Part shown: in pieces, positions 6,341 to 13,708 of the stretch
Layout of the letters: each line of letters opens with the position of its first letter
How positions within the stretch are numbered: position 1 is the stretch's first letter
Assembly: GCA_044371675.1 (NCBI GenBank)
Contig: JBILTF010000053.1
Coordinates: 1-15,528 of the forward strand
Origin: CAIZGX01 sp044371675
Lineage (GTDB): Bacteria > Bacteroidota > Bacteroidia > Flavobacteriales_D > Sanyastnellaceae
Length of the DNA: 15,528 bases
Direction: 5' to 3'
Position numbers and translations under genes: made by a program
The notes under the pieces: generated by a model
What the model saw: only the letters and a program-made list of their open reading frames with translations
Told to the model about the DNA's origin: nothing
Databases searched by the model: none

Positions 6341-7570
6341 ATGAATAAAATCAAAGTAGCCAATCCCATTGTTGAAATGGATGGCGATGAAATGACTCGT
6401 ATCATTTGGAAATACATCAAAGACAAATTAATTCTTCCATACGTTGAACTTGACATTAAATATTTCGATTTAGGAATGGAGAATCGTGATGCTACTGACG
6501 ACCGCGTAACTGTTGAGTCTGCAGAAGCTACTTTGAAATACAATGTCGCGGTTAAGTGCGCCACCATCACTCCTGACGAAGCGCGTGTTCAAGAATTTGG
6601 ATTGAAGAAAATGTGGAAGTCTCCAAACGGAACTATTCGTAACATTATAGGTGGAACTGTTTTCCGTGAGCCAATCATTTGCAACAACATTCCGAAGTTG
6701 GTTCCAGGCTGGACGAAACCTATTAACATTGGACGTCACGCCTTTGGAGACCAATACCGTGCAACGGATACTGTAATCAAAGGGAAAGGGAAATTAACCA
6801 TGACCTACACCCCAGAAGATGTTGGTGAAACAAAGTCTTGGGAAGTATTTAACTTCGACGGCGATGGCGTTGCAATGGCTATGTACAACACAGACGAGAG
6901 CATCTATGGTTTCGCTCGCAGTTGTTTCAACCAAGCCATTATGCGCAATTGGAATTTATATTTCTCTTCTAAGAATACTATTTTGAAACACTACGACGGA
7001 CGTTTCAAAGACATCTTCGAAGAAGTATATCAGAATGAATTCAAATCAAAATTCGCTGAGTTAGGTATCACCTACGAACACCGCTTAATCGATGACATGG
7101 TGGCTTTCTGTTTGAAGAGCGACGGGGGATTTGTCTGGGCATGTAAGAACTACGACGGAGACGTTCAAAGTGATATCGTAGCGCAAGGATTCGGTTCATT
7201 GGGACTTATGACTTCGGCCTTAATCACTCCAGATGGAATGACTATGGAAGCAGAAGCAGCTCACGGAACAGTGACTCGTCACTACCGTCAGCACCAACAA
7301 GGAAAGAAGACTTCTACCAATCCGATAGCTTCTATTTTTGCATGGACTCAAGGACTTGCTTTCCGTGGGAAATTAGACAACAACCAAGAGTTAATCACTT
7401 TTGCGCAAACACTTGAAACGGTTTGTGTGGATTTGGTTCAAGGTGGAAAAATGACAAAGGATCTTGCAGTTTGTATTCACGGAAGTGAAACACGCGAAGA
7501 ACATTATTTAACCACTGAAGATTTCCTAGACGCTATTGATCTAGAATTAAGGAACCGATTATCGAATTAA
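6341..7570 (+). CDS. icd: NADP-dependent isocitrate dehydrogenase, eukaryote-like homodimeric type
   Basis: This 409-residue TCA-cycle enzyme decarboxylates isocitrate to 2-oxoglutarate and produces NADPH. It closely resembles human IDH1 rather than E. coli Icd. Shared blocks include NPIVEMDGDEMTR at 8-20, MWKSPNGTIRNIIGGTVFRE at 91-110, and GRHAFGDQYRATD at 131-143, where R132 is the substrate-binding arginine. Others are HRLIDDMVA, WACKNYDGDVQSD with its metal-binding aspartates, and EAEAAHGTVTRHYR, whose TRHYR segment specifies NADP over NAD in this subfamily. Length and start agree with the family. It follows ndk but has its own promoter box. Its end converges on a lipoprotein gene through a shared terminator. 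Confidence 0.97.
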   Translation: MNKIKVANPIVEMDGDEMTRIIWKYIKDKLILPYVELDIKYFDLGMENRDATDDRVTVESAEATLKYNVAVKCATITPDEARVQEFGLKKMWKSPNGTIRNIIGGTVFREPIICNNIPKLVPGWTKPINIGRHAFGDQYRATDTVIKGKGKLTMTYTPEDVGETKSWEVFNFDGDGVAMAMYNTDESIYGFARSCFNQAIMRNWNLYFSSKNTILKHYDGRFKDIFEEVYQNEFKSKFAELGITYEHRLIDDMVAFCLKSDGGFVWACKNYDGDVQSDIVAQGFGSLGLMTSALITPDGMTMEAEAAHGTVTRHYRQHQQGKKTSTNPIASIFAWTQGLAFRGKLDNNQELITFAQTLETVCVDLVQGGKMTKDLAVCIHGSETREEHYLTTEDFLDAIDLELRNRLSN

Positions 7571-7590
7571 TTCGAATAGAATAACCTCTG

Positions 7591-7618
7591 AAAAGACTCG
7601 CTTCGGCGGGTCTTTTTT
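7591..7618 (+). terminator. Shared terminator between icd and the lipoprotein gene
   Basis: AAAAGACTCGC (7591-7601) pairs with GCGGGTCTTTT (7606-7616) around a TTCG tetraloop, with one mismatched position, then more T residues. On the plus strand it ends icd. On the minus strand it directly follows the lipoprotein gene's stop and ends in TTTTC, so it probably works both ways but better for icd. Confidence 0.85.
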
Positions 7619-8117
7619 ATGGCTTTAAATAAACAGGAGAATATACGGTATTGGAAAAATTTAAATCTCTATCGCAAATGCGCACTGAAAATCTGCAGGT
7701 GTCAAAACCGCTATTTAAGTAATAACCGGGGTACATCTGAACTGTAATGGTGCCTTTTTGTGTTTTGTTTTGACCAGGAGGAGTTGCCCACGGTACGCGG
7801 TAATAGAACGGGACTGCATTCGGATTTAAACAAGGTTCTTCGCTTATTTGCATCCATGTTCCATTGCGCAACTCTTCGTAAACACAAAACAAATTGTAAC
7901 GCGTATCGCATGCGCCGAAAACTCCTGAAGTATCAGACTGACCGAGACCTACATTTCCATCGCCATCAATAAAATCAACTTGTAAAAAAGCGCTATCACT
8001 GCTAACCGTCAATCGCACAGCCTCAATGCTCGGCTCATCTGGATAAGTCTCGACCTTTAAGCAACTAGTTACAACTAGTGCCAGGAAAATAAAAAGGGGT
8101 GTCCCAATCTTTCGCAT
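7617..8117 (-). CDS. Small cysteine-rich lipoprotein of unknown function
   Basis: This 166-residue exported protein has a lipoprotein signal peptide: MRKIG, a hydrophobic stretch to about residue 16, then the lipobox VTSC with C19 as the lipidated residue. The mature part begins KVETYPDEPSIE and contains VDFIDGDGNVG. That acidic D-x-D-G-x-G pattern is seen in many small Bacteroidota lipoproteins with an extracellular beta-sandwich-like domain and may bind calcium; this last point is inference. Five more cysteines (in GACD, LFCV, EPCL, DTCR and RICD) suggest disulfides in the periplasm or outside the cell. No enzyme motif was recognised. It converges on icd and diverges from the LuxE-like gene. 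Confidence 0.8.
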   Translation of the reverse strand: MRKIGTPLFIFLALVVTSCLKVETYPDEPSIEAVRLTVSSDSAFLQVDFIDGDGNVGLGQSDTSGVFGACDTRYNLFCVYEELRNGTWMQISEEPCLNPNAVPFYYRVPWATPPGQNKTQKGTITVQMYPGYYLNSGFDTCRFSVRICDRDLNFSNTVYSPVYLKP

Positions 8118-8122
8118 CTTTG

Positions 8123-8130
8123 TAAAGATA
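8123..8130 (-). promoter_or_regulatory. Possible -7 box of the lipoprotein gene
   Basis: On the minus strand TATCTTTA is one base off TAnnTTTG and lies five bases before the ATG, so the transcript would be nearly leaderless. The 35-base gap must also hold the promoter of the divergent LuxE-like gene. Confidence 0.35.
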
Positions 8131-8152
8131 AAGAACGAAAGGTATTTCAGAG

Positions 8153-9127
8153 ATGAACAAAATGGATTTTACACAAACAACTTCCGAAAATTTTAACACG
8201 CTTGCGCTAGCGACTTTTCAGAAGCAACTTGATAAATCCTCAGTTTATAAGGCCTTTTGCAAGGCCCTTGGAAATGATTCTCATACAATTTCCTCTTGGA
8301 ATGAAATTCCATTTTTACCTATTTCGTTTTTCAAAACCCATCGTGTTTGTCAAGACGAACCAATAGTTCACACCTTCGAAAGCAGCGGCACAGGCGGAAA
8401 CCGCAGTCAGCATTTAGTCAACGACCTGTCGCTTTACAAGCAATCATTCTTACCCACATTCAAGAAATATTTGGAAAGGCCACTTGAAGAGGTCAGCATT
8501 TTAGCTTTGCTTCCTTCGTATTTAGAACGTACCAATTCCTCTCTGGTATACATGGTGAATGCCCTACTACCTGAGGCGCATGGCACTTCCGGATTTTTTC
8601 TAGACAATTTCGATGCATTGCATAATCAACTTGTTCAAAACGAATCAATGGGCTTAAAAACATTGTTGATTGGGGTATCATTTGCACTGCTCGATTTTTC
8701 AGAAGAATTCCCAATGTTGCTAAAACACACGACCATCATGGAAACCGGGGGAATGAAGGGAAGACGGGAAGAGCTTACGCGAAGTGAGCTTCACGCCCAG
8801 CTTTGTCAAGCCTTTCAGGTGAACGTAATTCACAGTGAGTACGGAATGACTGAACTTTTTTCTCAAGCATATTCAAAAGGAAATGGAATTTTTGAATGCC
8901 CACCTTGGATGAAAGTCGTTTGCAGAGATCTTCAAGATCCACTTGCACTTTTACCTAATGGAAAAAGAGGGGCATTGAATATTATAGACTTGGCCAATCA
9001 GAATTCTTGTGCCTTTATTGCCACTGAAGACCTGGGCATTGTCCATGAAAATGGGACCTTCGAAATACTCGGAAGAATGAATCACGCCGAGATTAGAGGA
9101 TGTAATTTACTTTTTTCAGAGTCCTAG
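8153..9127 (+). CDS. LuxE/PaaK-like acyl-activating enzyme (AMP-forming ligase family)
   Basis: This 324-residue cytoplasmic protein resembles LuxE acyl-protein synthetase and the phenylacetate-CoA ligase (PaaK) branch of the adenylate-forming enzymes. It has the phosphate loop SSGTGG at 77-82, the adenine/magnesium motif YGMTEL at 230-235, TEDLG at 291-295 holding the ribose-binding acid, and the C-terminal GRMNHAEIRGCNLL at 307-320. It would activate a carboxylic acid as an acyl-AMP and then pass it to a thiol or protein cysteine. Acid and acceptor are unknown. No luxCDAB genes are near, so bioluminescence is not implied. The start may be the ATG at 8153 or the one at 8162. It stands alone, divergent from the lipoprotein gene. 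Confidence 0.8.
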   Translation: MNKMDFTQTTSENFNTLALATFQKQLDKSSVYKAFCKALGNDSHTISSWNEIPFLPISFFKTHRVCQDEPIVHTFESSGTGGNRSQHLVNDLSLYKQSFLPTFKKYLERPLEEVSILALLPSYLERTNSSLVYMVNALLPEAHGTSGFFLDNFDALHNQLVQNESMGLKTLLIGVSFALLDFSEEFPMLLKHTTIMETGGMKGRREELTRSELHAQLCQAFQVNVIHSEYGMTELFSQAYSKGNGIFECPPWMKVVCRDLQDPLALLPNGKRGALNIIDLANQNSCAFIATEDLGIVHENGTFEILGRMNHAEIRGCNLLFSES

Positions 9128-9231
9128 GCAACCATTTATTTTCTTCCTCGTCTTAATTACAGAAGTTTCTAACTTCTTAGCCGAATTAAAATGTGTTGGG
9201 CAGGACAATTTGGTGATATGATTTCCTAAAC
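9128..9231 (+). other. Gap with a small hairpin and a 12-codon ORF
   Basis: Between the LuxE-like gene and the bidirectional terminator, AGAAGTT (9161-9167) and AACTTCT (9171-9177) form a 7-bp hairpin with a 3-base loop. At 9191-9229 there is a 12-codon ORF reading MCWAGQFGDMIS, with an A-rich upstream sequence. It ends two bases before the terminator. There is no evidence that it is translated; it could be a 3'-UTR or a small RNA ending in the terminator. Confidence 0.25.
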
Positions 9232-9272
9232 AAAATAAGCAGGGGGTTCCAAAGGGAACCCCTGCTTATTTT
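9232..9272. terminator. Strong bidirectional terminator between the LuxE-like gene and tyrS
   Basis: AAAATAAGCAGGGG...TTCC (9232-9250) pairs with GGAACCCCTGCTTATTTT (up to 9272) around a very short loop, with one extra G on the left arm. The A-rich left base and T-rich right base give a T-tract on both strands. The right base includes the tyrS stop codon. It ends both converging transcripts. Confidence 0.9.
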
Positions 9273-10548
9273 AAAGACATTTCAACAAGAAGTAATTTTT
9301 CTTACCGCGTTGAAGAATGACCAACTCTCCATGAATCAAATGACTCGAATCAATCTTGGTATCAATCCCAATTTTTTCTTTATTCACCGCAATGCTATTC
9401 TCTTGTAACGCTCGTCTGGCTTCGCCTTTAGAAGGAAGGAATCCTGAGTTAACGAGAACTTCGACGATATCTGCACCCGCTTCTATTTCAGTTTTGCTTA
9501 TTGTACCCTGCGGAACACCTTCGAAAATATCTAACAACATCTCCTTCGGCAACGAATCGAATGTGCTGTCTTTCGAGAATAAAATTCCTGAAGCCTGAAT
9601 GGCCTGGGTCATATCTGACGCGCTATGCACCCGCGTTGTTATATCTTCTGCCAAAGCCTTTTGAAGAGCACGCATACCAGGGTCTGGCGCATGTTGCGCT
9701 TCCAATGCTTCAATTTCTTCTTTTCCTTTCAATGTAAAAATGCGAATGAAATTCTTCGCGTCCTCATCGCTCGCATTCAACCAAAACTGATAAAATTTAT
9801 AGGGTGAAGTGCGTGCAGCATCGAGCCACACATTTCCACTTTCCGTTTTTCCGAATTTCGTTCCGTCTGCCTTTTTTATAAGCGGGGTAGTCAATGCAAA
9901 AGCACTTCCTCCGTCTATTCTACGAATCAATTCTGTTCCTGTGGTAATGTTTCCCCACTGGTCTGAACCGCCCATTTGCATGGTTATCCCATGATTCTTC
10001 CACAAATAATAAAAATCGTATCCCTGAATAAGTTGGTAGGTAAATTCGGTGAAACTCATACCCTCCCGATCCTCTCCGCTGATTCGGTTTTTCACTGAAT
10101 CCTTCGCCATCATGTAATTCACAGTCAAGCGTTTTCCCACATCGCGAATAAATTCCAAGAAACCCATTTCCTTAAACCAATCGTAGTTGTTTACGATTTC
10201 CGCAGAACGGTCTCCACAATTGAAATCTAGGAAACGCTCCAATTGCTTTTGCTGACATTCTTGGTTGTAGCGAAGTTCTTCTTCACCCAATAAATTTCTT
10301 TCTGCAGATTTACCACTTGGATCACCAACCATTCCGGTAGCACCACCAATAAGGGCTACGGGCTTATGTCCACTTTGTTGAAAATGAAGCAGGGTCATAA
10401 TCTGAACCATATTCCCCACGCCCAACGAGCTAGCCGTTGGATCGAATCCGATATATGCTTTGCGCATTTGCGCATTTAAGTGGGCGTCAGTATCTGGAAT
10501 GCTCGTGTGTAACATTCCTCTCCATTGCAACTCCTCTACAAAATTCAT
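9271..10548 (-). CDS. tyrS: Tyrosyl-tRNA synthetase
   Basis: This 425-residue class Ic aminoacyl-tRNA synthetase charges tRNA-Tyr. The catalytic Rossmann domain carries YIGFDPTASSL at 32-42, GGATGMVGDPSGKSAERNLL at 68-87, YQLIQGYDF at 171-179 (tyrosine site), GGSDQWGNITTG at 193-204 and the KMSKS equivalent KFGKT at 231-235. The C-terminal S4 RNA-binding domain, with SKGEARRALQENSIAVNKEKI, covers about 355-423. The HIGH position reads GVGN (43-46), so the first histidine is a glycine. This is unusual for a catalytic residue, although other core motifs are intact. It lies 28 bases after murF and is probably cotranscribed with it, perhaps also with its own promoter. It ends in the bidirectional terminator. 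Confidence 0.95.
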   Translation of the reverse strand: MNFVEELQWRGMLHTSIPDTDAHLNAQMRKAYIGFDPTASSLGVGNMVQIMTLLHFQQSGHKPVALIGGATGMVGDPSGKSAERNLLGEEELRYNQECQQKQLERFLDFNCGDRSAEIVNNYDWFKEMGFLEFIRDVGKRLTVNYMMAKDSVKNRISGEDREGMSFTEFTYQLIQGYDFYYLWKNHGITMQMGGSDQWGNITTGTELIRRIDGGSAFALTTPLIKKADGTKFGKTESGNVWLDAARTSPYKFYQFWLNASDEDAKNFIRIFTLKGKEEIEALEAQHAPDPGMRALQKALAEDITTRVHSASDMTQAIQASGILFSKDSTFDSLPKEMLLDIFEGVPQGTISKTEIEAGADIVEVLVNSGFLPSKGEARRALQENSIAVNKEKIGIDTKIDSSHLIHGELVILQRGKKNYFLLKCL

Positions 10549-10562
10549 CTTTTATTTTTTTA

Positions 10563-10594
10563 CGAAAATACAACCATTAAATCACTTCCTTCAA
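10563..10594 (-). promoter_or_regulatory. Possible internal promoter for tyrS
   Basis: On the minus strand TATTTTCG (10570-10563) is one base off TAnnTTTG, 14 bases before the tyrS ATG. A TTG (10594-10592) lies 21 bases upstream, inside the end of murF. This could supply tyrS transcripts independent of murF. Confidence 0.35.
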
Positions 10595-11845
10595 TTGTTC
10601 CAAACGCATTCCGCGCGAACCTTTCAACAAAACTATTTTGCCCTTCACTTCGTTCAACCCCAAATATTCCAATGCATTCTGAGCATTCAAAAGTTCCGTG
10701 ACACCCACTGATTGAAATTCCTTACCGATAAAAATTCCTTGAAGACCAAGCTCTTTTGTGAGCTCAAAAATCTTTCTATGTTCTACCTCTGCGTATTCAC
10801 CCATTTCGAACATATCACCAATGATGAAAAAGGTATTCTCCATTTTAGAAAGACTGACCAAGGCCGCTTCCATGCTACTTGGATTGGCGTTGTAAGCATC
10901 AAGAATAACTTTATTCTTCCCAGAATTCCACCACTGACTGCGATTGTTCTCGGGAGTATAAGATTCAATTGCTTTGCACATCTGCTCAGAAGAAACTCCG
11001 AACTCATATCCAACTGCAATGGCTGTAGCCATGTTAAATAAGTTGTACGTCCCTGCCATTTGCGCGTGACAAGTAAATGGACTATCGTCGGAAGGAACGC
11101 TAAACTCAAAAGAGAGCGTAGGATGTTCAGCTACCGTCTGCAGATGAAATCCGCCCGTTTTGAATCCATATTTTTTATGTTGAATGGATTCCGCCATGGT
11201 ATTGAGGTGAACCAATTCAGTATTCACTAGGCACATTCCACCGTGGGAATCAACATAATCGAATAGTTCTCCCTTTCCTTTAATTATTCCTTCTACTCCG
11301 CCAAATCCTTCTAAATGAGCTTTACCAATGTTTGTAATGACGCCATAATCAGGCATAGCGTATTCGCAGTAAGAAGCGATTTCCTTTTGGTGATTCGCTC
11401 CCATTTCTATGATTGCTATTTCGCAATCGGCAGGAACTGCTAACAAGGAAAGTGGAACTCCTATGTGATTATTCAGATTTCCTTGTGTTGCGAATGTCCT
11501 GAACTTCATACTCAATACTTCCCGCATGAGCTCTTTCGTGGTGGTCTTACCATTGCTTCCGGTTATCCCGATAACAGGAAATGTAAAAGTTTCGCGGTAG
11601 CGCTTTGCTAGCGCTTGAAGGGTATGTAAACTATTTTCTACACGGACGAGTCGATCTGAAGAAACATTTACTTCTTCGTCTACGATTACTAGCGAGGCGC
11701 CTGAATCCAGCGCCTGTTGGGCAAAATGATTCCCATTGAAATTATCTCCTTTCAATGCAAAAAAAACATCATTCGTCCGCACATTACGCGTATCTGTGGT
11801 GACGCTTCGTTCTTCTAGAAATTTTTTAAAAATGAATTCAATCAT
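10577..11845 (-). CDS. murF: UDP-MurNAc-tripeptide--D-Ala-D-Ala ligase
   Basis: This 422-residue cytoplasmic Mur ligase adds D-Ala-D-Ala to the UDP-MurNAc-tripeptide using ATP, the last step before lipid I. Visible features are the N-terminal substrate-binding region with DTRNVRTNDVFFALKGDNFNGN at about 18-39 (all read from the 11845 start), the ATP P-loop GITGSNGKTTTKE at about 93-105, the NLNNHIGVPLSLL segment at 123-135, EMGANHQKEI at 147-156 and TNIGKAHLEGFGG at 171-183. The C-terminal domain contains LDAYNANPSSMEAAL and IGDMFEMGE, both MurF-specific. The ATG at 11845 is chosen because the only upstream alternative is a GTG at 11863 inside the terminator hairpin of gldJ. The gene reads on into tyrS. 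Confidence 0.95.
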   Translation of the reverse strand: MIEFIFKKFLEERSVTTDTRNVRTNDVFFALKGDNFNGNHFAQQALDSGASLVIVDEEVNVSSDRLVRVENSLHTLQALAKRYRETFTFPVIGITGSNGKTTTKELMREVLSMKFRTFATQGNLNNHIGVPLSLLAVPADCEIAIIEMGANHQKEIASYCEYAMPDYGVITNIGKAHLEGFGGVEGIIKGKGELFDYVDSHGGMCLVNTELVHLNTMAESIQHKKYGFKTGGFHLQTVAEHPTLSFEFSVPSDDSPFTCHAQMAGTYNLFNMATAIAVGYEFGVSSEQMCKAIESYTPENNRSQWWNSGKNKVILDAYNANPSSMEAALVSLSKMENTFFIIGDMFEMGEYAEVEHRKIFELTKELGLQGIFIGKEFQSVGVTELLNAQNALEYLGLNEVKGKIVLLKGSRGMRLEQLKEVI

Positions 11846-11849
11846 GGTG

Positions 11850-11857
11850 CTAAAATA
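11850..11857 (-). promoter_or_regulatory. Possible -7 box of murF
   Basis: On the minus strand TATTTTAG is one base off TAnnTTTG, four bases before the murF ATG, and falls within the T-rich tail of the gldJ terminator. This mirrors the arrangement between ndk and icd. Confidence 0.3.
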
Positions 11858-11881
11858 AAACACCCCGCTGATGCGGGGTGT
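11851..11881 (-). terminator. Intrinsic terminator of gldJ
   Basis: ACACCCCGC (11860-11868) and GCGGGGTGT (11873-11881) form a perfect 9-bp GC-rich stem with a TGAT loop. On the minus strand TTTATTTTA follows. It lies 25 bases after the gldJ stop and separates the secretion genes from murF-tyrS. Confidence 0.85.
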
Positions 11882-11905
11882 AATGTTTTGATATTTTTGA
11901 AAAGA

Positions 11906-13666
11906 TTATTCTTCTCCTTTCGCTCCGATACCCGATGGTGAACCTACGCGGTCCATAGCGCAACGGAATCCGAGAGAACGACTCGATTTTCTTTCGTCCA
12001 TAAATCTTCTTGTACTTGGAATGTTGTAATACACACGATCTTCCCAGCTACCGCCTTTGTATACGCGTGATCTGTTATTCACCAAGGTTGTCTTACCATA
12101 GTCATACATGCGATCTGCACGATTTTCAAAATCGGCATCCAAGTATTTTGAACTACTTTGGAAATCACCATCATTGAAATCAATATTGTCTGCTTTACGG
12201 TAATTCGTTCTGTTGATGTTTTCTTCCAACGAAACGTTTCTCATTTTCTGACGACCTGAAGTGCTTACGATGAAGTTCTCAATGTTATCGACCATTGTGT
12301 AAGCGATATCTGCTTCGGAACTACGAATCAACTCCATAATTTCATCCATGATAGCCATAGACTCTTCCTCACGACGCTGGTCGCGCTTTTCAATTGCTTG
12401 ACTAATTTTCACTAAACTTTGATCCAACACTTGAATATCCTTCTCTCCGTATTTGCTACGTGTAATCAAAGAAGAATCTTGCAAGCTCTCCAAATACTTT
12501 TTAACTTCATCTACATCGTATACGTTGTAGGTTAATTTATCTGCAACAGAACCATCGCTATTCACAGTTTTCGTCTTGTACACGTTACCTCTAAACGGAC
12601 GGAATTCAGAACGATCATCGTCGGTAAGCGGACGATAGACATCTGATACCCACTCAGAAACGTTACCAGCCATGTTGTACAAGCCAAAGTCGTTTGGTGG
12701 ATATTGGTAAACAGGAGCAGTAATATCCGCGTTATCATTTAAGTAACCAGCAACACCCATTGCATCTCCCGTTCCACGCATGAAGTTCGCGCGCATGGTT
12801 CCAAAGTATTCTGTTCCGTTGTCTCCGTTACGGACATAGTGACCGTTCCATGGGTATGTTCTGCGATCTGTAATTAATTCTTGGTATGAGTTTCCAATAA
12901 GAGCCATTGCCGCGTATTCCCACTCAGCCTCATTAGGCAAGCGGTAACGAGGCAATAAAATTCCATCTTCCATTCTTACTTTACGGAAAGGATCTCCTTT
13001 AGGATTGTAGTTTGGAAGACCTTCTCCCAATTGCTCTCCTTCGTATTGTCCGTTGTAATATGTTTCCGTAGTGAAATGTTCATCTGCACCCTGTGCAGCT
13101 AAGTTGTGCGCGAGAAAACCTTCACGAACCAAAATTTGCTCGTTTACACGGTCTGTTCTCCAAGAACAGTAGTCATTAGCTTGTAACCAACTCACACCTA
13201 CTACAGGATAATCCTTATAGGCTGGGTGACGCAAGTATAACTCTACGTATTTCTCCATGTCTTGGTCCTTTTGTCTCCAGCAGTTAGTATCTGGAAGCGC
13301 ACGACCAATTAATTCGGGGTAAGAATCTGCATACACCATCTCTAACCAGCGCAGATAATCTAACCAATGCTGGTTAGTTACCTCTGTCTCATCCATATAG
13401 AATGAACTCACGGTTACAGGGGTTTGCAAGTTATCCCAGGTGTAGTTTACGTCATCTTCAACGCGACCCATTGAGAAGCGACCGCCTTCAATGAATACTA
13501 AACCTGGACCGGTTTCCTGACCTGCATACTCAACACGATCGAAACCTCCGTTGTCGGGATTGTTGTATTCCCAACCCGTTGCAGAAGAACGATTCTCCTC
13601 GCATGAGTTAAGCACAACCATACCTGAAAGGGCGAGTGTTGTAAGGGCTAATTTGAAGTTTTTCAT
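11906..13666 (-). CDS. gldJ: Gliding motility / T9SS lipoprotein GldJ
   Basis: This 586-residue outer-membrane lipoprotein is needed for gliding and type IX secretion in flavobacteria. A lipoprotein signal (VVLNSC, C22) leads into GWEYNNPDNGGF at 31-42, a GldJ/GldK hallmark. The rest is a formylglycine-generating-enzyme-like (SUMF1) fold: FIEGGRFSMG at 58-67, YMDETEVTNQHWLDYLRW at 90-107, VGVSWLQANDYCSWR at 156-170, YRLPNEAEWEYAA at 241-253, FGLYNMAGNVSEWVSDVYRP at 327-346 and VYKGGSWEDR...GFRC at 535-569. A charged helical insert at about 384-485 (KRDQRREEESMAIMDEIMEL) splits the fold. The cysteine pair of active FGE is absent after KGGSWEDR, so a structural role is expected. It lies 42 bases after the PorP/SprF gene and ends at its own terminator. 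Confidence 0.95.
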   Translation of the reverse strand: MKNFKLALTTLALSGMVVLNSCEENRSSATGWEYNNPDNGGFDRVEYAGQETGPGLVFIEGGRFSMGRVEDDVNYTWDNLQTPVTVSSFYMDETEVTNQHWLDYLRWLEMVYADSYPELIGRALPDTNCWRQKDQDMEKYVELYLRHPAYKDYPVVGVSWLQANDYCSWRTDRVNEQILVREGFLAHNLAAQGADEHFTTETYYNGQYEGEQLGEGLPNYNPKGDPFRKVRMEDGILLPRYRLPNEAEWEYAAMALIGNSYQELITDRRTYPWNGHYVRNGDNGTEYFGTMRANFMRGTGDAMGVAGYLNDNADITAPVYQYPPNDFGLYNMAGNVSEWVSDVYRPLTDDDRSEFRPFRGNVYKTKTVNSDGSVADKLTYNVYDVDEVKKYLESLQDSSLITRSKYGEKDIQVLDQSLVKISQAIEKRDQRREEESMAIMDEIMELIRSSEADIAYTMVDNIENFIVSTSGRQKMRNVSLEENINRTNYRKADNIDFNDGDFQSSSKYLDADFENRADRMYDYGKTTLVNNRSRVYKGGSWEDRVYYNIPSTRRFMDERKSSRSLGFRCAMDRVGSPSGIGAKGEE

Positions 13667-13708
13667 GATTTCCTATTTTATGAAATAACTGTTGGGTTTC
13701 TTATATAA

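Noticed and set aside
8153..9127. A bioluminescence (lux) locus
   Set aside because: Only a LuxE-like fold is present. There is no luxA/B luciferase, luxC reductase or luxD near it, and the family is broad.
11846..11863. N-terminal extension of murF from a GTG at 11863
   Set aside because: That codon lies inside the stem of the gldJ terminator, and the downstream ATG gives a normal MurF N-terminus.
11906..13666. Formylglycine-generating (sulfatase-activating) enzyme
   Set aside because: The fold matches, but the catalytic cysteine pair is missing, a lipoprotein signal is present, and the context and N-terminal hallmark point to GldJ.
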